Origin: Mugil cephalus
Lineage: Eukaryota > Chordata > Actinopteri > Mugiliformes > Mugilidae
Length of the DNA stretch: 64,000 bases
Direction: 5' to 3'
NCBI RefSeq assembly: GCF_022458985.1
Contig: NC_061781.1
Coordinates: forward strand, 8,047,501-8,111,500
Positions 1 to 11,900 of the stretch are shown here, piece by piece (the stretch's first letter is position 1; each line of letters begins with the position of its first letter). Under the pieces are notes generated by a model. It was not told the origin of the DNA, made no database searches, and was given only the letters and a program-made list of their open reading frames with translations. Made by a program: the position numbers and the translations under genes.

Positions 1-43
1 ATTCAAACATCAGAAACAATTTAAGATGGATATGCTCCATGTA

Positions 44-705
44 TTTATTGCAAAAATGTTACAGCTTTGGCTTTTCCGTCGCAGGTCTTCAGACATAAAA
101 CATGGATGAAGAATGTCACTCCAAGCTAAAGTTACTATAATGGCCTAAAGTGAACGCTAACATTAACAGCTGGACAGTAATTAATAGTTAATAGTAAAGT
201 TGGTCGTTTGATTTTGGCCCCGCAAAATGCCGTCGTACAGCAGACAGTGAAAGCAACAATGTAACTTTGGGAACGTCTTCCAGATCTGTGTCACGGTACA
301 CCGCCCGACAGCAGGATCAAAACGAGCGGACTCTAAATCATCAAAGGTAAGATAAGATCCCACCTGAACACTCCTCAAACACGCACAAAAATTAACAGAA
401 CAAGTTGAAGCAACGTAGCCTTATAGTTCAGTATACATACTGTACATTGTTGGATAATAAAAAAAAAAGTGTAAATGAGATGACGTGATAGGTTTACGGG
501 AAGAGAAACGAGCGACGAATCAAAGAGCTTGTCTGTCCCGCTAAGAGACAGAGAGTCAAAGAGCAGTGTGCTTTCAATAACCAGCATGATGCAGTTTAAC
601 GTCGGACAGCAACTAACAGATACATACAACATTACTGTCCACTGAAGGATATGGTGGTAACTGGCCAACCTGCACGAACACATGGTCACTCACACTCCCT
701 TTCAT

Positions 706-738
<33 letters not shown>

Positions 739-2013
739 CACACACACACAGGCAAACACGCATGCACCTCCAGTATCAAATAAAAGCTAACATCCAAAGT
801 GCATTATTACATTAGCCCTGTATATCATAATAGATCAACAAAATACATCACATACATTTTCTTGAAATCGAAACATGTCTTGAAATTAAAGGTTTCTCTT
901 TTGGTTTAGCAGAAATCAGTCAACCCCAGAAGGTTTCTTTACTGCCGAGCTGTTGAGGAAGTCCATGGCAGCTGTTGTATCCAAAGTGCTTCTGAGAGGG
1001 ATGGAAGCGGTAGAAGTAGTCTTGTCATCATATTGTTCTATAAATAAGTGTCTTCGCCGGCGGGCCAAGTCTGCACCTGTAAGGCATGGTGTTGACAGCG
1101 TTCTTCAATTATAATAATGAGATACCATTTCCCTTTGTATGCGTTGTACTGACGCAGAATCAGAAAAAGTCAAGACCAGCATCTTTTTTGCATTTGTTGT
1201 CCTTGTTCTGTATATATATATATATTTTTTATGTTTAGTAAAATGGATTTTGGGTGGTAAGTGTAAAGTTGATCTGAGTCTGCTACACCTTCACATAACA
1301 GCCATTCTATCACCACATATGTCAAATTAAAATGAAAGTTTTGGTATTTGGGCCATAATGAGATCTTGAATTGTTCAGTTGGTTTTACAGCATATTGTAG
1401 ACAGGAAGCAACGCCTCCAGAGAACATTAAATAAGAGAACGTACAAAAGAAACTAATGTTTATATGGTCATAGTCAGTGTGGCCTTGAATTTTGGTGGAC
1501 GCATCCTCATTTTTGTCTCACACTTTGGAGCTCAGACCAACTCTCTGTTGTTGAACTGGTAGTGATTTAAAGGGACACAAACTGTACCAGCCGGATCCTC
1601 CATGCATGTTGGGGTTAGGGTTAGGCTCGTTTTCAATGAAATGGAACATTCTTTGGTCCTTTTACACAAACAAGAAACAAACAATAGGTAGTTTAACAAA
1701 GGAACATATTTGGATTTCTGGTGTTGTGTATGGTTTTCTTTGGTCTGCACTGGATTTGCTTCTATCTGGCTATTTTTGAAGTGTTGGCCGGGACCTATTG
1801 CTCTTCAAAATTCCAAGAAACTAAAAGAGATTGACTAGTATTTAATTTAAAGGTTTAGGTGTGCCTTATCTGAAAGTGGAAAAAATATAAAATAACAAGG
1901 CTCCCCTTGAAGTCCTTTTCTTCTTTCACACTAGCCAGTCTAAAGCAAGAACCTCAGAAAGAAGTAGTTATAATGAACCAAGAAGAAATGTGACTGCCCT
2001 CAGCCTCCGTTCA
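44..2013 (-). other. wnt6 3' flank / probable 3' UTR with candidate poly(A) signals
   Basis: On the minus strand after the wnt6 stop there is an ATTAAA at 1846-1841 (168 nt downstream) and an AATAAA at 49-44 (about 1.97 kb downstream). The first would give a short 3' UTR, the second a long one ending almost at the window edge. No further coding sequence is seen. A (CA)n tract lies at 706-750 and a short (TTAGGG)2-like stretch near 1610. Confidence 0.45.
706..750. repeat. (CA)n microsatellite
   Basis: About 22 CA units with a single CG interruption, inside the probable wnt6 3' UTR/flank. Confidence 0.95.
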
Positions 2014-2475
2014 TCAGTGACACAGACTAAGCTCTTTTCGGACCAAGCACTTCTTGCACTGGACGACACAACACCAGTGGAAACGGCACAGGCAGTTCTC
2101 CTCAAACACCACGGTTTCCTCCCGGTAGCCCCGCTCGCAGCACAGCAAATCGCAGCCGCTTATGTCCATCGCTGTGCTGTTGCACATGCGGCCCCTCGTT
2201 CCCAGGGAACCCGTTTTGCGGTTCGCGAGGCAGAAGTCGGGGGACTCGTCCGAGTAGATCAGGTCCTGCTTGTCCGGCGGCTTTATGTTCTGGCCAACGG
2301 GGATCAGGGTCTTGCCGTCGTTGCCGCCCATCACCTTGGAAGCGCCGTTGAAGCGCTCCAGCAGGCGGTCGCCCACCTCACGGAAATGAGGCATCTTTTT
2401 CCAGCAAGTGCGCAACGTGCACGAGCCCGACAGTCCGTGGCACTTGCACTCAGTCCGCATGTAGAGCTTCACTGC
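2014..2475 (-). CDS. wnt6: wnt6 exon 4: acylation site and Cys-rich C-terminus
   Basis: 462 nt in phase 0 ending with TGA at 2014-2016. It encodes AVKLYMRTECKCHGLSGSC, with the acylated Ser232, then the linker, the second N-glycosylation sequon (N315) and the C-terminal cysteine-knot-like region ending RKELSLCH. The same bases hold a 205-codon open frame on the other strand, which is a shadow. Confidence 0.95.
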   Translation of the reverse strand, partial: AVKLYMRTECKCHGLSGSCTLRTCWKKMPHFREVGDRLLERFNGASKVMGGNDGKTLIPVGQNIKPPDKQDLIYSDESPDFCLANRKTGSLGTRGRMCNSTAMDISGCDLLCCERGYREETVVFEENCLCRFHWCCVVQCKKCLVRKELSLCH

Positions 2476-2900
2476 CTGACAGGGGGAAAGTGCAGAGGTG
2501 GTGGTGGAGGGGAAAACAGAGGTGAAGGAGGGCAAGCAGGTGAAAAAAAGAAAGAAAGAAAGACATGTGATCAAAGAGGGAAAAAAATACAAGTATTTTT
2601 AACTTAAGTGATGCAGGATTGCTACTGACAAATGGTAAGTTCACTAAAGAGGAATTTATCTTTTTCATGATATATATATATACAGACAACGCCACTGAAT
2701 CATGCATTTCCACACACATACATGGACACACACACACACACACAGGCACACACACAGATAGATAGGTAAGATAAAAGCAGATGCTATTCCGAAGGAATTT
2801 AACTCCCCAACCCCCCTTTCCTCCATGTTGCCTCTGGCCTTCCTACATCTAACAAGCCTTGACAACAGATCATTCACTTATACTGCACATAATTAACCCA

Positions 2901-2940
<40 letters not shown>

Positions 2941-5900
2941 GCCTGTTTAGGCACACACACACATATTCAAAGTGTGTACAAATACACATAGGTGCATGCA
3001 CATTAACAGACATTTGGGCACATCGCGGCATGCTGTTTCTCAGCCTCTGAGAATGTGTGCACAGGTTTCTTTTATGATTAGATGGTTTGTTCACTAATGC
3101 TGCAATTGGACTGTATCCCAAAAATCCTCCTCTCCTCCCTTTCTCCCTACCTGCCTCTGACCCCAGCTAAAGTGAACACTGTGTGGTGCTTGGGCACGTG
3201 TCAGCGTTTCTGCAAGCGGACTGTAACCAACTAGCAAAACAAAGGGAGCTATAAGCGAACGTAATGGAGAATATTTGGCGAACTGCATTATAAATGGACA
3301 TGTGTAACTCATCTGGACAGTTTCAACTTAGATCTTTAGGTAGCATGTTGAATTGTCATGGCTTTAAGTCACTCAGTCCTCACATGTGCAACAAAGAAGA
3401 ACTTAAAACTTCTCCAAGGGCTGTGGAAATGTTAGAAGCTACTTGCCTCGGAGGCTTGAGAGCAAAATGTGTGGCACGCTCTTATTTTTTTTGTTTCAGA
3501 AACCTGATTCTTGTTAGAATATCGGCTTACGGCTCTACACAAATATGGCTGGAGGCCACGTCTCTCTCTTTTGCGTGTTCATGGAATGAAGGAACATTCC
3601 AAAGAACAAGCAACACCTTTCCTGCTTTGAGAGTACAGTCCAACATTAGACCTGTGTTAAATACGGTAGCAGTTAAATACATTCAAGTGCGTCAAAGTCG
3701 CACTGACTTCGAATATAAACTCAAACTGGTTTTCTTACCAGCCTCCCAGCCTCGTTGTTGTGCAGGTCAATCAGCGTTCTGATGTCACTCTTGCCCCTTC
3801 TCCTTTTGGCGTCCATAAACTGTTTTGACTTTTCATAACCGAATTCCACATCATCTCCGCAGCCCCCCCACTCCCATTTGACGCCTTCCCCAGACGAGGA
3901 AGAGGAGGAGAGGGAGGAGGAAGAGGTGGAGGAGGAGGTGGAGGAGGATGGTGGCCTGGGAGGTGCTCTGTTCCTGGTGGCCTCACAGCCACACTGCAGG
4001 AGGTCTCCCATACTGCAGGCCTGGGTCACAGCGTGTGTCACCCCAGCCGCTGTGATGGCATAGACGAATGCTGTCTCCCGGATATCTAGAGCGCCAGGGA
4101 CAAACAAAGAAAAGATTTTACTTTGTTTAATTATTTTAGTCTGCTTTGTACACAGACCTAGATAAAGTAAATTATTTTGAAATCTATTTCAGTTAAAAAT
4201 CTCTATTTAAACAGCGCCAGTAAAAACATGGCTTTATTATTAGAGCAAAAGCAACATTTTAGACTTTTTGGTTACGAGAGAGATTAGAAGACTAATAGCA
4301 GTTTCCAATCTGCAAACAAACAGATGTGTTAATTTGGAAGGATGTGTTTTGGAAAATCAACTGAGACCAAGTCCAATACAGGCAAACACTGACATTCTAT
4401 GTGGTCAACGTCATATCATCCTGAATCAATTGGAGGACAGGAAGGTTGAACAGTTGATGGAAGCTAGTTTCCATCCATCCATTCAGACGGGCCTCTGCGT
4501 CTGCATCCGACCAGTCAACATCTCAGCTGCATGGCACAGGATTAAAGCACTTTTCTGTCTGTCCTGCTCCATCACTAAAGTCTCCAGCGTCACTGGATTT
4601 GGGGGGCTATATCTCTCTCCTGCGCACACATTGACACACTCATGCACGCCGCAGCTGCCGGTTTATTTCGGGTGCGGAGCTTAACTCTACTGGCGAAGGG
4701 CAAGTCCAACCACAAGTGCAAATTGATCGTCTGTCCTCCCTTGTGGCTCCAGCATCATTCTCGCCCTCTCTTCAGCACGTCTTCATTCCCAGTTATTGCA
4801 GTTGTTGTCATTCGCTCAACATGGTATGAGCAGTTATGTAATAATATCGGAATTAAATAATGTTGCCTAGTGCACGTCTTATTTGTTTTTTTCCCATATA
4901 GATATTTTTTATTATTATTTATACATTTATGTACTGATGATGGTTAAATTTAAATGAGTTTCTTTTGTTTATTAAAACCTGTCTGCTAGTCAGATTAATG
5001 TAAAGATTGCTAAGAAAGAATGAAACTAGCAAATCCCATTAATACAAACAAAAAATAGCTCAATGAATAGTCTAAAAACGACTGTACGTGACACAGCTGA
5101 AGTATTCCTTCAGTACAAGTTGTGCTGGAGTTGTGTATAGAGTGTGAAGGGAGTGTGAGCGTTGTGTTTCACAGAAAATTTGGAAACTTAGGTTATTTGT
5201 TAAACTTGAGGGCCATGCAACTTACAGAAGCTTCCTGGGAGAAACAAAAAACAGTAAGGCGCCAGGAGATGAACTTGCAATGCAAGGTATGAAAGATTAT
5301 TTTGTACCCCTGGGATTTGTTAACAATGAGAAACAAGGTGAATAGGTTATAGCCACATTAGCTTTGCTCTGTCAGATAACTTTCTCCCAAAATTATCGTC
5401 AGCATGCTGACGTTTGCTAGTCTGGTGTAGCCAAACTCAATTCTTATCAGAAAATGAGTCTTGTAAGACCCCAGTGGGATTTCATCATAGGGCGTTTCAA
5501 CCAGTACAGGGTCAAAAAAGCACAAAACTGAATAGTCCTTATCAGAAACTAATGAGAAACTAATCAGAGCAATTTCTTGTTCACAAATTCAATTTCAAGT
5601 GCAAACTACGTTGCTGTTACTCTTCAGTCCACGACCGCATAAAGCCCGCCCAAACTATTTGATTGGCAGGGCAGATCTTCGTTGGAGGATAATCAGTTCC
5701 CAACGGACGGAGTCAAGGTACATTTGCAGGCATGTTTAGGGTCACCTAAACACAGGTCACGATGTTAGCATAGCTTGTTAGAATGCAAACACGAACATGC
5801 TACCATTCGTTTTCCAAATGATTTGGTCACTTACAAAATTCCATGATGATAGTTGCCAAAATGTTCAACTTATTTCACTCTAAATCCACTTTAGCTTGTT

Positions 5901-8900
5901 GATGGTTCTTGGGAAAAGTCAGTGTAAAAACCAAAGTCTAATACTTGAGCTATTTCATTCTGGACTAAAAGTGGTGGAAACAACCAACCAACAAGCCAGG
6001 GCAAGATTAGGGTTAGCTTGTAGAGTATAGGGATGGGCATCGAGAACCGGTTCTTTCAAAGAACTGGTTCCAACTGGTATAATTCATAGATATCATTAGC
6101 CTTGATGCTTATCGATTCTTTTCATGCTTAATCTTTATGTCGTCATTCACATCACAGTGTTAACTCTAACAACTTTCTCTAAACCAAAAATTCACAGGGG
6201 GAATTGATAAGGGAATCGTTAATGGCATCGGTATCAATAAAATCTAATCAATGATCATCCCTAGCAGGGTAAGGCACAAGGGATTTCATACATATCTCAT
6301 GAATACAACACTGAAACTCTTTGAAAACCTAAAAAAAATAAATAAAAAAAAAATACCCAATGTCGTGTGGAGACTAAGCAAAGGACTTTTATTTCTGAGA
6401 ACTGGAAGGCGGTGAGCGTGCAGTCACCACCATCAACACTGCCAATTCTATATCGCATGATTCAGTGAATGGGATTCATTAGGAATGGCAACACACACAT
6501 ATAATGGGTGGCGTGTGACGAAACCGGCACACTCCAGCAGGTCCTGATATCAATACCAGCTGTGCACCCCAACACTCTGTGATGCAGATTTGTACGAGTT
6601 TGTGTGCATGTGTTCCATTGCATACGTGTGTTTTATCTAGTTTCAAAGCATTTGACATTTCACAAATAGTCAGCTTGCCCTCTGTTTATGTGAGCTACGG
6701 TGCAACGTTTATCTCAAGCTGTATGTTTGTCTGGATTTGGCTGTGATTTATTCCAGATTAAATAAAGCACAGAATTTCATCTGTATATGCAGTTTTACAT
6801 GTGTGCGGTAGTGCATTTCACGCAGAGCATATCCACAACCATGAGTGCGTGCCACATGAACAGATACACCACACCTTTTTGTTCCCACTGTTCATCAATA
6901 CAGTGTTTTTCCGGAGTCGCAACACACTAAAATGAAGATGCGTCATCCGCAAAACATTTATTTAGAAACACGTGTGTGAAACATCAGCACACAAAATCAT
7001 TATCAGTAAAATATGGTGGCTGGAACACAAGCTGTGTCCAAACAAGACGGGAGGCAATATTGATGTCTTCAACTAATAAAGAAACGCATCTAGTACAGAA
7101 AACCTGCATGTAGCAATGTAACGTCGAGACACTGGCATGTCTGACTCTTAAACCAACAAACACAGCAAGTAGGAAAATTAAAAAGGTGGTTTGAGGAGAA
7201 ACATAATAAAGAGAGAAGGGTAAAATAAGCTATCAAAAATCTGATGAATTGAGGCACCCTGTTTCATATTTTCCTCGCAGACATGAATTCCAAACAAATT
7301 CTCTGCCATGGTGGGTGTCTGGGCCTGTCTATGTCTGCTTCCAATTCCAAAAGGCCCTTCTGCAAGATTTAGCACATATTCCTTTAATCAGACTTTCAGG
7401 CAATGACACAAACATGATCAGGTATGTTCAAATTTGTGACCTCCAGATAAGCAGTGTTTCTCATGGAGTGAAATCTGTTGAAGTTGCAGCATCTCATTTA
7501 TGCTAATAGATATGCTTAAGTGACCTGATAGCTGACCAGTTGTTGGTAAATGGTAAACTTAGCATGTGACATGTTCCCGGGATCTAAACATCAATCCTCT
7601 CGTTTGTGGACAACTTGCTCTACCTTGTAAGGCACAGCTGGCCTCTGGTACACCTAGATCTCACATCTAGGCTTAATAAAGTCTGGCAGAAGAGACAGTT
7701 TTCGAAAGTCGGTCACAACTGTTTCTGCTGCGGCAAAGATCTGCTGTCAAATCATTTGAGTAGGATTTATGCAGAGCTGGACAGGACAGTAACAGCGACG
7801 TGGTCATACACATAATCTACCAGTTGAATTTGTTTAAAACAAAAAGACTCAGTTGGAGGATTATTCAATTGTACACAGAGGAATGTCTTTCTGTGTATTT
7901 GTTGAAACACAACCCAATGATGTGCTTTGAATTATGAATAAATTGTGTCGTGGACGTCTTGAGTGACAGGCTGTCAGCTGACCTCCTCAGCACTCACACT
8001 CTACCTCTTTGACTATTGGTGAATTAGCTGCTAGCTCGACAGAGCCAAGATGGCAGCCCCCAGAACCACCACACTGAGCTTCAAAACTGTTCTCCAGAGA
8101 ACCTATGGTTGACATCACAGGGAGTTCATCTGTCTTTGTACACAGTCAGTAATTTGATCAGCTGTCCTCGAGGCCCTTTTTGTTTCAATGAAACTTACTA
8201 GCTTTAGACAGTTGGAGCACTTTTAATATTTTCCAATTAAAGTCACAGTTCATAGACAGTTACTGAACACCTGTTTCTAAAACATAATAGCCTGATACTC
8301 CTTTCTGTACCTGGATTTTGTTAAAAATAAAATAAACGTAACTATACTGCGACAATGAAATCACTGTATCAGATACCATTAGAAAAAAATAAAGCAATTA
8401 CTGTTCACAAACTAAACAATAAACATGGTGATACATGTCTGTGTGACCCTATTAAGATCATTAATAAGACTATTATGAACCTTTTGACATGACTGACAAC
8501 CGGTTTAATTAATGTGGAATCACAGTAGTAGAGCCCAGAGCAAGCGTCCTTGTTTATTCTTGAGCAGAGACTTTCGCGTTCGCACACACCCAATCCGTCA
8601 CAGCTTTCAAAGAAGAGCCGCAACATCCCTCGTGTGATTACCAGCATCCCTGTGTGCTGGCTGGCTCACACTGCCAGCCGTGACTGCTCCGGGGCCTGAA
8701 TGTCATTTAAACACACATGAAGGAAAAGGGGATAATAAGTACTGATCAACGGCAAGAAAGCAGAAATATGACCTTGTTTTGGAGCTGAGTGTATGTGAAA
8801 GGTTCACATCCAGAAGAGAGAACATTTCGATTCAGATTCAGAAGTCCTTGTGCCGACATGTTCATTCACACTTCTTGCAATAAAGGGGTAAAAATGGCAG

Positions 8901-11900
8901 AGTTTCAGTAATGTTGTGAAATCGACTAAAACGTCTATTATGCACACCCACACACAGACACATGCACCTTTCCATGCTTTCAGTCCCTTTCATCTGCTGG
9001 CTTGACGCAAGTCAAAAAAGTAAACATTTGCTCCATGGCATGCCAGAATGCTCTGTTATTTAATTTTCATACAGCTGGATACATGACGGATCCATTATCA
9101 TATTTATGCTGGCTGCAAAGTTAATAATACATTTCAACTTTAGTTTGATTATATATGTGCAAATTGCACTGGTTGTTCTCATATGAAGGCAGTTTTTTTT
9201 TTTTTCAGACTGCAGACGCTGTGTGTCTTCAGGGAACCTTAGCCCTAACCTTTACATAACCTGTGCTTTTTTTTTTTTTTTTTTTTTTTTGCTGTGGCAG
9301 ACAGTTTATTTGCAAATAAAAAAAAGTTCTTGTCCTTTGTATATTAAGTACAGTGGTTTAACTGTGCATGTTACGTTGATTGCACACTATCAACCCCATA
9401 ACCGCTGGTCTTTGTTTCACAATGAAATGTGACTGAGTGAATCAGATGATTGTCAGTTTATATTCCCCTAATACTAAAGTAGTTTACAACCAAAGGACAT
9501 GAACTCAAACCAAAATGTTTGGGTGGGCTTTATGCCGTGATCGACAGAAGAGTAACCACATCATGTGAACACCCTGGAGTTGAATTAGTTCGCAGCAGAA
9601 TAGCTCTGATTGGTTGTCCAATTACGTGAAGAGGTAATCTGTTTTCTCTATATCGTATCAGTTACTTCTCACAATGAAATATACTTTATTCATAGAGCAA
9701 TTTGAAAGGAGTAACATTACATCAAATCAACCAAGCATTGAACTTAGAGCAAAGTCTTTCCTTAAGGTCCTTTCAATCGAGTAAGCGAGCAGAAGGAAAA
9801 AAAAAAAAGATCATTCTGGCACAAACAGACACATGAATCTCAATCAGAAACACTGCTGTCAGGGCTAAAGACAGGCTTTATGAAAAGCCTACAATAAAAA
9901 CAAATACAATGATGTGACTGCCCACAGTTTCCATAGTTTATTATTGCTTTATTTGTGGTGATGAGCTCCAAGTAGAACTCCCTACGATCCAAACAACAGG
10001 TGAGAATGCTACATAATTACCCTGTGCATTCCAATAACAGTGCTCCGGGCATTTACATGGAGAACTGTTATGATATTAAGGTAATATCAATTGCAAGGTT
10101 GCATTAACACTACTTTGGCAATAAATACTGGTGTGGCAGATTTACTCCTTTAAACCGACACACATGTGCAGCACTCGAGTGTTTGGAAAAGGAGATTCAG
10201 GGGCTGTTGAAAACTCTGAAAGCTACACACGCTGCAGCAGTCTTCACCAAGACTGTGTGACCTTTCTGCAAATAAAAACGTGAGTCATCGTAATATTGTA
10301 AGAGAGTATTATCTTATTATCTCAACAGCCAAAAGCGGAGTCAATGAGGTTAAGCAAACTACTCACAGAAAGAGAGCATACTAAATACAAAGGAACTTTT
10401 ATTATGGCATCCACAGGTACTATAATAACAGCTATTAAGAGCAGATCCAGGTAATTGAGGACAAAGGCTTCAAAACAGAGGAGCACTTTGGTCACCCTCG
10501 TGGACAGGGAGGAATTCATGATTAATCGCCTGTCTTCTGGTAGATTCTTGCCCTTTTCCCCTTTTTCTTCCCCTCTCTCTTTCTCAGTCTTCATTCTATT
10601 TTTCTCCTTCTGTCCTTTTCCATCAGAGACACCGACAACACCGGTGCTGTCATAAATTCAAGCGAGATACGAAGGCGAAACAGCATTCTTTTTAGCCATG
10701 ACAAAGTCGGGCCGCGTGAGTTGCTGTCAACTTTTCCAAGTATCATTGAAAGTTGTGGCTTAGAAAGTTTTCATTAAAAGGTGGTCTTGGTCCCACTGCA
10801 GACTGGCTTAGTACATATTTGAAGTTGAAGGCTGCAAAATAATTGAGCTGAACAGAATTGAAAATTTTGGAGCTTTTGTTACACATCCCATACCCTTTTA
10901 TAAAATTCCAATTAAAATAAAATAAAAAACATAAATAAAAAAAAAAATGAAAAGAGAGTATATGCAGTAGGTCACAAAACGTTTTTGATACATTTAAGGG
11001 CTTTTTCTTAATCGTGTAAAATTCTGCAACATTATTATATTTTTTTGGCTTTCATTTTTAAATCTTCAAGATTACCACTCCCCCCACATCTAAATGTTAG
11101 ATCCTCTTATTTTCATCACGTTTACAGTCAAACAAAAGTTTTTTGCTTCCTTGCGGGAACTCTTTTTTCTGCTGACTTATTGTAAGGCCAAAAGTGTAAT
11201 CAGAGACTTTCCTGAAGGGATAATTATACAAGAGCTTTAACAATCACACCGTTATGACTAACATGATTCATGATGTGAAATTAATACGATCAGAAGCTTA
11301 TGTAAATCTGGTAACATTCATGACAGGTAAGAGCAAAACTTACGCACATCATCCACCGCAGAGACACAAAATTGGTTTAATAACAAGTTTGTCGTGCTAT
11401 ATTAATACTAAATGTCCTTGTTTGTTAACCAAACACACAGATAAAGACCCTCTGTAACAGCAGTCAGGGAAGAGACAAGCAGCTCTCTATGAATCTAATC
11501 ACACGAGAGAAAAACCGACACAGTAATTGCAGAGGACCCAGCAGTGACCCTACATCAGTTATATTACAGACTTCAAAGAGCTGGAGGAAGATGTTAAGAG
11601 ATCGCACGAGAGATGTTAAGAGTAAGGGCAATCTTAGCTGATCACTTCAAGCGTGCCCAATCTGATGAAGACGAGAGTCAGTCAAGTGTGAATATGTCTA
11701 GTCTGAAATACAACAGCCGCCCTTGTCTGTTGGAGTGCCATCAGACAGTGCTCTGACCTCCAGTTGGCGTGAGGACGCCGGCCGCAATCCCAAGATACTC
11801 GCGTTGGAAAAACAGGACGTGACATTTTTTAGTTTTTTTTTTTTAAGAGGAGGTTTCTAAAGGGACCAAGAGAAACATGGATCAGATATGTTAGGGTGAC

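Noticed and set aside
1605..1626. Interstitial telomere-like TTAGGG pair
   Set aside because: Only two units; expected by chance in 64 kb.
1..2013. Possible wnt10a, the usual neighbour of WNT6
   Set aside because: No Wnt cysteine-rich blocks on either strand left of wnt6; it would have to lie outside the window.
1990..2607. 205-codon plus-strand ORF
   Set aside because: Antisense shadow of wnt6 exon 4; the minus strand carries conserved Wnt sequence with splice sites.
3294..3782. 162-codon plus-strand ORF
   Set aside because: Lies mainly in wnt6 intron 3, crosses the exon 3 boundary antisense, and shows no recognisable domain.
3771..3992. Proline-rich minus-strand ORF
   Set aside because: Alternative frame of the serine-rich part of wnt6 exon 3.
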